Of a stretch of 6,530 nucleotides of DNA, positions 1-5,300 are shown one piece after another (the stretch's first letter is position 1; every line of letters starts with the position of its first letter). The position numbers and the translations under genes are program-made. The notes under the pieces were generated by a model. It was not told where the DNA came from, did not search any database, and saw nothing but the letters and a program-made list of their open reading frames with translations. This stretch comes from an uncultured Oscillospiraceae bacterium (GTDB taxonomy: Bacteria; Bacillota; Clostridia; Oscillospirales; Acutalibacteraceae): contig USBP01000083.1 in NCBI GenBank assembly GCA_900552985.1, positions 1 to 6,530 of the forward strand. Reading direction: 5' to 3'.

Positions 1-246
1 CACGAGGCAAAGGCTGCCGTCCTCTGCCGTAACAAAGATAAGGGCGGCCCGGCACGAAAGGCCTGCAAGGCGGCCTGCATCAGCTGCATGCGCTGTGTGA
101 AGGCCTGTGAATACGGGGCTGTGACAGTGCAAGACAACCTTGCCAGCATTGACCCTGCCAAATGCACCGCCTGCGGCAAGTGCATGGAGGTCTGCCCCTC
201 CGGTTGCATTCATCTTACCGGAGTATCCGCACAGACGCAGGCATAA
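1..246 (+). CDS. rnfB: RnfB C-terminus, ferredoxin-type iron-sulfur subunit of the Rnf complex (5' partial)
   Basis: The frame is open from base 1 and gives the last 81 residues of a protein ending in TAA. Two complete ferredoxin-type 4Fe-4S motifs are visible: C26-x2-C29-x2-C32-x3-C36 (in CISCMRCVKACEYGAV) and C55-x2-C58-x2-C61-x3-C65 followed by Pro (in CTACGKCMEVCPSGCI). The stretch before them (CRNKDKGGPARKACKAAC) is the inter-cluster segment typical of RnfB. In the family, RnfB is the membrane-associated multi-cluster subunit that takes electrons from reduced ferredoxin for the ion-pumping ferredoxin:NAD+ oxidoreductase. It is usually the last or next-to-last gene of the rnf operon in Clostridia, which fits the unrelated genes that follow. 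The N-terminal anchor and earlier clusters lie outside the window. No terminator is evident in the 37 bp before the next gene, so readthrough is possible. Another polyferredoxin is the main alternative. Confidence 0.88.
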   Translation, partial: HEAKAAVLCRNKDKGGPARKACKAACISCMRCVKACEYGAVTVQDNLASIDPAKCTACGKCMEVCPSGCIHLTGVSAQTQA

Positions 247-283
247 CAACACATTATTTTTGCGAAAGGCGATCTATTCATTC

Positions 284-1573
284 ATGAATCAACAAGCATT
301 GACAATTCATCGGGTGTTTGGCATTCCGGTTGTGCGCAGCGCAGGGGAGGCCTACAGCATTCCTCAAATCGACCTGAGCGAAACCCCGAGAGGGCTCGAG
401 CCTCTCATTACAGTGGATCACACGGGGCCCTATCTGGGGCACCCGGATTCCATCCTGTGTAAAACAGGAGAGATTCTCACGTTTTTTCCTGCCGGTCACG
501 GACGGGGCGCTGTGCTGGGCAGGGTCAGCTCGGACGGCGGCAAAACCTGGCGCCCTCTTGAAAACACACCGAAGAGCTGGGAGCGCTCCCGTGAAACGCC
601 TACCGTCTACCGGCTGGAATTCGCGGATACGGCAAGAAGAGATCTCCTGATCCTGATCTGCGCGAATCCGGACTGGCCCGGCGATAAGGGCAACGGTGGC
701 TTTAACTGCTCACTTTCAGCGGATGAGGGCAAAACCTGGAGTGAATTTGAAACGTTTTATGAGAAGGGCGGCCCCCACGCCGTTGTGCCGATTGTGGCGA
801 TGAGCGCCTTGACGCGTTTGAAGGAAAACGGCCGGTTTGTGGATAGATGGATGGGCATCTTCCATGATAAGCGCTTTGTCAACTATAAAACGATCCTCTC
901 CTTTGATCCAAATGGCCGCATGCAGTGGAGCCCTCCGGAGCCCTATTTTGCCGCCTACCGTACAATTGAGCGCGGCTCCAGAATGTGCGAGGTAGAGATG
1001 CTCCGCTCAGAAGGCGGCTTGGGGGACGAGCTCTGCCTCATTACCCGCAGCCAGACAAAAAAGGTCAATTCCCTGATTTCCTTCTCCTCCGACGAGGGCA
1101 AAACCTGGTCCGCCCCCCGCGTGCTGCCCGCCGCGCTCAACGGCGAGCGTCATAAAGCGGAGTGGACGAAGGATGGCCGCCTTTTCATCACCTTCCGCTC
1201 CATTGAGCGCGACCCCGCCAAAAACCGCATTCACCGCGAAAAAGGCCATGAAAAGCGCGGCTGGTACAGCGAGGGCTGGATCGCCTGGGTCGGCGCCTAT
1301 GAGGATCTCAAGGCCGGCCGGGAGGGGCAATACCGCATCAAGCTCGCCCACACCTATCTTGACGGGCAAACAGAGCCCTCGATCGTCGCCAATGGCGACA
1401 CTGGCTATTGCGGCAACGTCGTGCTTGAGGATGGCACGGTTTTCACCTGTACCTACGGTTGCTTTGGCGAAACCTGTGAGAAGGATGGGGGGCAAGCTCT
1501 ACGCACCTATATTGCCGGGCGCAGGATTGACCTGGCCTTAACAGATCGTCTGGCACAAAAAGAAACCTTATAA
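284..1573 (+). CDS. Asp-box (BNR) beta-propeller protein, sialidase-like superfamily, copy 1 (no signal peptide)
   Basis: This 429-aa protein carries three good Asp-boxes (S-x-D-x-G-x-T-W): SSDGGKTW at 82-89, SADEGKTW at 145-152 and SSDEGKTW at 268-275. They mark the blades of a sialidase-type beta-propeller. Other blocks shared with its downstream paralog are HPDS (53-56), PAGHG (69-73), ETPTVYRL (104-111), GDELCLITRS (247-256) and NGERHKAEWTKDGRLFITFR (286-305). Sugar or glycoconjugate binding or hydrolysis is plausible. However, the FRIP motif of classical GH33 sialidases is absent, so the substrate is unknown. I chose ATG 284 because the frame can be extended upstream to 140 only by overlapping rnfB. 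An AAAGG at 265-269 is a weak, distant ribosome binding site. No signal peptide is seen, so the product looks cytoplasmic unless exported differently. It is probably co-transcribed with the paralog 23 bp downstream. Confidence 0.82.
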   Translation: MNQQALTIHRVFGIPVVRSAGEAYSIPQIDLSETPRGLEPLITVDHTGPYLGHPDSILCKTGEILTFFPAGHGRGAVLGRVSSDGGKTWRPLENTPKSWERSRETPTVYRLEFADTARRDLLILICANPDWPGDKGNGGFNCSLSADEGKTWSEFETFYEKGGPHAVVPIVAMSALTRLKENGRFVDRWMGIFHDKRFVNYKTILSFDPNGRMQWSPPEPYFAAYRTIERGSRMCEVEMLRSEGGLGDELCLITRSQTKKVNSLISFSSDEGKTWSAPRVLPAALNGERHKAEWTKDGRLFITFRSIERDPAKNRIHREKGHEKRGWYSEGWIAWVGAYEDLKAGREGQYRIKLAHTYLDGQTEPSIVANGDTGYCGNVVLEDGTVFTCTYGCFGETCEKDGGQALRTYIAGRRIDLALTDRLAQKETL

Positions 1574-1596
1574 ACGATTGGAGGGAGAAGCATCAA

Positions 1597-2928
1597 ATGC
1601 TTTCTTTCGTTTTTCGGATCGTCGCACAGTTTTTGGCGGCGTTGTTCTGCTTTCTGCCTGCATTGATTGGGAGTCTCACCCCCGGCTCCGCCTATACGAT
1701 CCCACAAATTGACCTGAGCGCAGCCCCGGCGGACGTCTCGCCGGAATTCGCTGCGCTCTATGAGCAAACCATTGTGGATGACAGCCGCAATTATCTCGCG
1801 CATCCGGATTCCGTCCTGCTGAAAAACGGTAATATCCTGACGATGTACCCCGCCGGGCATGGCAAGGGTGCCGTTCTCAATAAGGTAAGTACGGACGGCG
1901 GCCGCACCTATTCCTCCTCCATCCCCAACACGCCCGCAAGCTGGGTCAATTCACAGGAAACGCCCACGGTTTACCGTCTCCAGTTCACAGATGGAAAAAC
2001 GGCGGATAAGCTCATTATGATCTCTGCCAATCCCGATTGGGGCAGCGGCTCCACAGGCGGCTTTAACTGCTCGCTCTCCACCGACGAGGGGCAGAGCTGG
2101 ACCGAATTTGAAACCTTCTACGGCGAAGGGCAATTCCCAAAAGTCGTTCCAATCGTAGCCATGAGCTCTCTGACGCAGCTCAAAGAAAACGGCCAGTTTG
2201 TGGATAAATGGATGGGTTTTTTTCACGATGCACACTTTACAAACTATAAAACCATCCTGACCTTTGACCAAAAGGGAAATATGCACTGGTCCATTCCAAC
2301 GCCGTATTTTGTGGAGCATTGGGTGCGTCAATATGCCACGCAGATGTGCGAGGTCGAGATCATCCGTTCCGATGGCGGGCAGGGGGACGAGCTCTGCCTG
2401 ATTACGCGCAGCAACACCAAAAAGAGCAATTCGCTGATTTCCTTTTCCCAAGATGAGGGAAAAACCTGGTCTGAGCCGCGTGAGGTTCCCGCTGCGCTCA
2501 ACGGCGAGCGGCATAAGGCGGAATGGACAAAGGACGGCCGGCTTTTCATCACCTTCCGCTCCATCGAGCGGGATCCGGACAAAAACAGTCTTTATGGTGA
2601 TCCAGCTTCCGGCCGCTACAGCGAGGGCTGGATCGCCTGGGTCGGCACCTATGAAGATCTCAAGAACGGCACAGAGGGACAATACCGCATCAAGCTCGCC
2701 CACACCTATCTCGCCGGGCAAACCCAGCCTCAGGCCGCTGCGAATGCGGATACCGGCTACTGCGGTAATGTTGTGCTGGGGGATGGCATAATCGTAACCT
2801 CCTCCTACGGGTGCTTCGATCCAACCAAAACCTATGTGGATGAAAACGGAACCCCCATTATGAAAACCTATATCGTATCCAAGCGCATTGACCTGCGTCT
2901 AACAGACCGCCTCGCAGGCATCGCATAA
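1597..2928 (+). CDS. Asp-box (BNR) beta-propeller protein, sialidase-like superfamily, copy 2 (with export signal)
   Basis: This 443-aa protein is a paralog of the gene just upstream. Its Asp-boxes lie at 98-105 (STDGGRTY, with Tyr replacing the final Trp), 161-168 (STDEGQSW) and 284-291 (SQDEGKTW). It shares the HPDS, PAGHG, ETPTVYRL, CEVE, GDELCLITRS and ALNGERHKAEW blocks. Unlike copy 1 it begins with a hydrophobic run at about residues 3-25 (VFRIVAQFLAALFCFLPALI), then a possible cleavage region near GSA-Y at 30-33. This suggests secretion or membrane anchoring; the n-region has only Arg7 as a positive charge. The start is well supported: GGAGGG at 1580-1585 sits 11 nt before the ATG. A degradative or binding role on extracellular glycans is inferred from the fold only. 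The classical sialidase FRIP motif is missing and catalytic residues cannot be assigned with confidence. A hairpin terminator follows the stop codon. Confidence 0.83.
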   Translation: MLSFVFRIVAQFLAALFCFLPALIGSLTPGSAYTIPQIDLSAAPADVSPEFAALYEQTIVDDSRNYLAHPDSVLLKNGNILTMYPAGHGKGAVLNKVSTDGGRTYSSSIPNTPASWVNSQETPTVYRLQFTDGKTADKLIMISANPDWGSGSTGGFNCSLSTDEGQSWTEFETFYGEGQFPKVVPIVAMSSLTQLKENGQFVDKWMGFFHDAHFTNYKTILTFDQKGNMHWSIPTPYFVEHWVRQYATQMCEVEIIRSDGGQGDELCLITRSNTKKSNSLISFSQDEGKTWSEPREVPAALNGERHKAEWTKDGRLFITFRSIERDPDKNSLYGDPASGRYSEGWIAWVGTYEDLKNGTEGQYRIKLAHTYLAGQTQPQAAANADTGYCGNVVLGDGIIVTSSYGCFDPTKTYVDENGTPIMKTYIVSKRIDLRLTDRLAGIA

Positions 2929-2932
2929 TCAA

Positions 2933-2975
2933 AAGCCCGTGTCTCTGCTGCTGAGAGATGCGGGTTTATCTTGGC
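2933..2975 (+). terminator. Hairpin terminator after the sialidase-like pair
   Basis: The left arm AAGCCCGTGTCTCT (2933-2946) and right arm AGAGATGCGGGTTT (2954-2967) form a 14-bp stem, three of the pairs being G-U, with a 7-nt loop. The trailing T content is modest (TTTATCTT). It starts 5 bp after the stop of the second sialidase-like gene, which is where an operon-end terminator is expected. Confidence 0.72.
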
Positions 2976-3036
2976 CGCAGGCAGCGCTGAGCATATGGCA
3001 GTCTCTCCTTTCAACCATCCTCTTGCCGCTGTAGCG

Positions 3037-3077
3037 AACGAAAGCGTACGCGCCTATCCCGCGCGTACGCTTTCGTT
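3037..3077. repeat. Perfect 17-bp inverted repeat (strong hairpin)
   Basis: AACGAAAGCGTACGCGC (3037-3053) is followed by a 7-nt spacer and then its exact reverse complement (3061-3077). No T-run follows on either strand, so it is not a classical intrinsic terminator. It lies in the 344-bp gap between the sialidase-like operon and the HTH gene. Possible roles are an RNA-stabilising hairpin, a protein-binding palindrome or a degenerate mobile-element end. None is proven. Confidence 0.7.
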
Positions 3078-3087
3078 GCCCCCCATA

Positions 3088-3113
3088 GCAATATTTTTCT
3101 CAAAAAATATTGC
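3088..3113. repeat. AT-rich 11-bp inverted repeat
   Basis: GCAATATTTTT (3088-3098) and AAAAATATTGC (3103-3113) are exact reverse complements around a 4-nt loop. It lies 10 bp after the 17-bp hairpin. The A/T tracts are inside the stem rather than after it, so its role as a terminator is uncertain. Confidence 0.6.
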
Positions 3114-3128
3114 CGCGCATGTATGGTC

Positions 3129-3210
3129 ATGCAAATTGAAGCTAGCATATTTACAATTTGCATTTTATCATAATCAATTCATATTTGCAGTATATTAGTT
3201 TGCAAATGCA
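3129..3210 (+). promoter_or_regulatory. Cluster of ATTTGCA / TGCAAAT motifs upstream of the HTH gene (candidate operators)
   Basis: The 8-mer ATGCAAAT (3129-3136) recurs as its reverse complement ATTTGCAT at 3156-3163; together they form a 10-bp inverted repeat, ATGCAAATTG and CAATTTGCAT, with a 15-nt spacer. Further copies are ATTTGCA at 3183-3189 and the palindrome TTTGCAAA at 3199-3206, which continues into TGCA. The region is AT-rich and lies 63-144 bp before the ATG of the Cro/C1-type regulator, where an autoregulatory operator would be expected. I could not identify a convincing -35/-10 pair here, so promoter and operator functions are inferred. Confidence 0.45.
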
Positions 3211-3272
3211 AGCTTATAAATTGTTTTCTTTTCCGGCTCAGCGGGTACACTAATAGGTGCGAGGTGTCCCGT

Positions 3273-3506
3273 ATGAATGAAAAGCATCGCAGCCGATATA
3301 TCCAGCTCGGCCTCAATATCGCCTATTATCGCAAGCTGCGAGGAATGACACAGCTGCAATTGGCTGAGGCCGTCTCTCTGAGCCGGACGCATATCAGCAA
3401 CATTGAAGCGCCTAATATGCACTGCGCGCTGTCTCTGGATAAACTATTTGACATTGCCCAGGCACTGGATATTACGCCGGATAAACTACTGGAATGCAGG
3501 GAGTGA
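3273..3506 (+). CDS. Small Cro/C1 (XRE)-family helix-turn-helix transcriptional regulator
   Basis: This 77-aa single-domain protein is almost entirely an XRE-type HTH. Residues of about 10-67 give the five-helix pattern (LGLNIAYYRKLRGMTQLQLAEAVSLSRTHISNIE), with the turn and recognition helix around MTQLQLAEAVSLSRTHISNIE at 25-45. It ends with the usual LFDIAQALDITPDKLLE tail. The family binds short palindromic operators as dimers. No sensor or peptidase domain is present, so a cofactor is not evident. I chose ATG 3273 because GAGGTG at 3261-3266 lies 6 nt upstream; an in-frame GTG at 3264 overlaps that ribosome binding site. The gene stands alone between two terminators, with repeated ATTTGCA motifs upstream that could be its own operators. 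It could be a stray phage- or element-derived repressor, but nothing links it directly to the terminase genes about 2 kb away. Confidence 0.88.
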   Translation: MNEKHRSRYIQLGLNIAYYRKLRGMTQLQLAEAVSLSRTHISNIEAPNMHCALSLDKLFDIAQALDITPDKLLECRE

Positions 3507-3519
3507 AAATTCGCCTGTT

Positions 3520-3588
3520 CACAACGCGAACGCGCACCGAAATATGCCGTCCCAGAGGGAGCGTTTCGGTGCGCGGTTGTGTTTATTC
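3520..3588. terminator. Hairpin terminator shared by convergent HTH gene and mgtE
   Basis: CGCGCACCGAAA (3531-3542) pairs perfectly with TTTCGGTGCGCG (3564-3575). After a small bulge the stem extends with CACAAC (3520-3525) and GTTGTG (3576-3581). The apex contains a mini-hairpin, TCCC-AGA-GGGA (3550-3560). TTTATT follows on the + strand. It lies between the TGA of the + strand HTH gene and the TGA of mgtE on the - strand, as expected for a bidirectional terminator. The T-tract is short, and weaker still on the - strand. Confidence 0.68.
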
Positions 3589-4945
3589 ACAGTAAAAACG
3601 CATGCGCAAGCGCAAAATAAATGGCCAGCGTTAACGCGTCAACAATCGTTGTGATCATCGGCCCCGCCATCAGCGCCGGGTCCAGATGGATCAGCTTCGC
3701 GAGAATTGGCAGCGTACATCCAATGCACTTGGCCGACAGTACCGCACAAAACAAGGCGGCACAAATCACCAGGTAAACGGGCAGGGTAGAACCGCCGAAA
3801 ATCAGAAGCCGCAAAAAATTCACTGTTGCAAGGATCGTACCGCAGATCAAAGCGACCCGCAGTTCCTTGAACAGCACACGGAAATAATCCCGGATCGTGA
3901 TTTCCCCCAACGCGAGGCCGCGAATGATCAGCGTAGAGGTCTGGCTGCCGGAATTTCCGCCCGTATCCATCAGCATAGGGATAGAAGCTGTCAGCCCTAC
4001 CACAACGGAAAGCATGCTCTGATAATTCTCGATAATTTTCCCTGTAAAGGTGCCGGAGATCATCAGGATCAGCAACCACACAATCCGATTTCCCGCCAGG
4101 CGGAAAACGCCTGTTTTCAAATATTCGTTGCCTGTGCCGGAGGGGTGCATGAGGGCCATTTTTTCAAAGTCCTCTGTGTTTTTCTCCTCAATAACATCAA
4201 CAATGTCGTCAATCGTAATCACGCCGACCAACCGTTTTTCATTGTCAACCACCGGGACACTCAAAAGATCATATTTTCGGGCAAGATCCGCAACATCCTC
4301 CTCGTCATCCATCGTCGTTACAAAAATTAACTGCTGGTCGTCATCCATCAGATCGCGCACCAACGCATCTGCCTGCGCAAACAAGAGCCGGTGCAACGGT
4401 AACGTACCAAGCAGATGCCGGGCATTATCAATACAGTAAGCGGTGTAAACCGTTTCATCGTCGATCCCGCTCGCACGGATCCTGTCAATTGCCTCGGCAG
4501 CAGTCAGCCGGTCATGCAGCTGCACCATCTCAATTGTCATGATGCTTCCCGCAGAGTTATCAGGATACTGCAAAAAGCGGTTAATCAATGCACGCGTCTC
4601 CGGGTCGGCGTTAGCGAGCACACGGGTAACCACATTGGCCGGAACCTCCTCCAGGAAGTCAACCGTATCGTCCAAAAACAGGTCGTCCACCAGGCTGGAA
4701 AGCTCGCTGTCCGTAATCATGCCGACAATGTGGGATTGACTGTCTGGATCCAGATAAGAAAAAACGTCCGCCGAAATATCCTTGGGCAGGATGCGGAACA
4801 CCACGGCACACTCTTCATTTGAAAGCTCCTGCATAAAATCCGCAATATCGACGACATTCATCTCCGCCAGCTCATCTCGCAGGGCAGAGAGCTTATTCCC
4901 CCGCAGCAGGCGATACAAGGCGTCAAAATCAAAATTCGTTTCCAA
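3587..4945 (-). CDS. mgtE: MgtE-type magnesium transporter/channel
   Basis: Translated from TTG 4945 the protein is 452 aa, the usual MgtE length. Domains in order are an acidic, helical MgtE N domain (about 1-130, with ILPKDISADVFSYLD), two CBS domains (about 131-255, ending VVDNEKRLVGVITIDDIVDVIEE), and a C-terminal pore region of about five membrane segments from residue 290. Signature blocks are PMLMDTGGNSGSQTSTLI (323-340) and LDPALMAGPMITTIVDALT (421-439), where the family's pore aspartate lies. The family imports Mg2+ across the inner membrane, and Mg2+ bound to the N/CBS domains closes the gate. I preferred TTG 4945 over ATG 4987 because AGGAGG (4961-4956, - strand) sits 10 nt before it, and the ATG would lie upstream of that site inside a hairpin. 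The gene is monocistronic within view, with a long structured leader and convergent with the HTH gene. Confidence 0.93.
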   Translation of the reverse strand: METNFDFDALYRLLRGNKLSALRDELAEMNVVDIADFMQELSNEECAVVFRILPKDISADVFSYLDPDSQSHIVGMITDSELSSLVDDLFLDDTVDFLEEVPANVVTRVLANADPETRALINRFLQYPDNSAGSIMTIEMVQLHDRLTAAEAIDRIRASGIDDETVYTAYCIDNARHLLGTLPLHRLLFAQADALVRDLMDDDQQLIFVTTMDDEEDVADLARKYDLLSVPVVDNEKRLVGVITIDDIVDVIEEKNTEDFEKMALMHPSGTGNEYLKTGVFRLAGNRIVWLLILMISGTFTGKIIENYQSMLSVVVGLTASIPMLMDTGGNSGSQTSTLIIRGLALGEITIRDYFRVLFKELRVALICGTILATVNFLRLLIFGGSTLPVYLVICAALFCAVLSAKCIGCTLPILAKLIHLDPALMAGPMITTIVDALTLAIYFALAHAFLL

Positions 4946-4954
4946 AAGAAAACA

Positions 4955-4980
4955 CCCTCCTTGCGCATTGCGCAGGAGGG
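4955..4980 (-). promoter_or_regulatory. Hairpin sequestering the mgtE Shine-Dalgarno sequence
   Basis: On the - strand CCCTCCT (4980-4974) and GCGC (4973-4970) pair with GCGC (4966-4963) and AGGAGGG (4961-4955) around a 3-nt AAT loop. This makes an 11-bp stem with one bulged A. The whole AGGAGG is inside the stem, so mgtE translation should be low unless the hairpin is opened. A second CCTCC at 5007-5003 could compete for the same site. Confidence 0.6.
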
Positions 4981-5003
4981 CGGGCACGGTTTTTCCGCGC
5001 CCG
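4981..5003 (-). repeat. 9-bp hairpin directly upstream of the SD-masking hairpin
   Basis: On the - strand CGGGCGCGG (5003-4995) pairs with CCGTGCCCG (4989-4981) around an AAAAA loop, with one G-U pair. It abuts the SD hairpin with no gap, so the two could stack coaxially. It belongs to the mgtE leader. Confidence 0.55.
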
Positions 5004-5039
5004 GAGGCTTATGGAACAGCCTGCCGTTTCGTCACACAG

Positions 5040-5088
5040 AAAAAACCGCACCAGGCACCCCCGGCGCATGCAAAAAATAATGGCCTGG
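5040..5088 (-). terminator. Possible intrinsic terminator/attenuator inside the mgtE leader
   Basis: On the - strand CCAGGC (5088-5083) can pair with GCCTGG (5056-5051), or GCGCC with GGTGC nearer the 3' side. Four to five nucleotides later comes a run of six T's (5045-5040). It lies about 75-125 nt after the predicted transcription start and before the start codon, where an attenuator would act. The stem is imperfect and has alternatives, so confidence is low. Confidence 0.35.
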
Positions 5089-5170
5089 AACACACGGTCT
5101 GTGCGTGCAGGTACTGTCCAAGTGCGAATCACCTCTACTCGTTTTCCTGTTATTCATCAGGTTCTTTTTT

Positions 5171-5199
5171 AGTCTAATCATTTTTTCGAGTAAAGTCAA
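5171..5199 (-). promoter_or_regulatory. Sigma-A type promoter for mgtE
   Basis: On the - strand TTGACT (5199-5194) matches TTGACA at five of six positions. A 17-bp spacer follows, then TAGACT (5176-5171), which matches TATAAT at four of six. Transcription would begin near 5164, leaving a leader of about 220 nt before mgtE. Confidence 0.72.
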
Positions 5200-5203
5200 G
5201 AGA

Positions 5204-5242
5204 AAGCGCAAAAAAAGCGCCGGTAGCGCAAAATAGAGCGCC
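5204..5242. repeat. Two imperfect tandem copies of an AGCGCAAAA...AGCGCC unit
   Basis: AGCGCA (5205-5210) plus AGCGCC (5216-5221) is repeated as AGCGCA (5225-5230) plus AGCGCC (5237-5242), a spacing of 20-21 bp. It sits just upstream of the mgtE -35 box, in the divergent region before the terminase genes. The spacing is close to two helical turns, which would suit a DNA-binding protein; that role is speculative. Confidence 0.4.
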
Positions 5243-5300
5243 ATTCACAAATTTTGCTTGAAAACGCCTTTAAAAGTTGCAATTCGGAGGAAATCAGAAG

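Larger units (their letters stand above)
4946..5164 (-). ncRNA. Long structured 5' leader of mgtE, candidate riboswitch/attenuator of unknown class
   Basis: From the predicted start site near 5164 to the TTG start is about 220 nt without a plausible gene. Reading the - strand, it holds a segment GAGTAGAGGTGATTCGCAC (5140-5122), a stem-loop followed by six T's (5088-5040), a 9-bp hairpin (5003-4981) and an SD-masking hairpin (4980-4955). A terminator-like element followed by a sequestered ribosome binding site is the usual layout of metal- or metabolite-sensing leaders. The M-box is the known class for mgtE-type genes in Firmicutes, but I could not see its conserved core. The first segment loosely recalls the 5' part of tetrahydrofolate riboswitches, without the matching downstream half. 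Confidence 0.4.

Noticed and set aside
140..283. 48-residue upstream extension of the first sialidase-like protein
   Set aside because: It overlaps rnfB in another frame, and homology to the paralog begins well after ATG 284.
1951..2721. 256-aa open frame on the - strand
   Set aside because: It is antisense to the second Asp-box propeller gene; a similar shadow (1007-1495) exists under the first copy. Both arise from the codon pattern of the real genes.
2971..3198. 75-aa frame in the intergenic region (TTG start)
   Set aside because: It has no ribosome binding site, passes through two perfect hairpins and operator-like repeats, and has no recognisable sequence features.
3686..4330. 214-aa open frame on the + strand
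   Set aside because: It is antisense to mgtE, rich in Gln/Asn/His low-quality sequence, and has no domain.
4946..4987. ATG start for mgtE at 4987
   Set aside because: It would place the strong AGGAGG site inside the coding region. TTG 4945 has the proper spacing and gives the family's usual length.
5244..5274. Possible promoter TTCACA...TTTAAA before the terminase genes
   Set aside because: The spacing is 19 bp and the -10 match is poor, so I did not list it as a feature.
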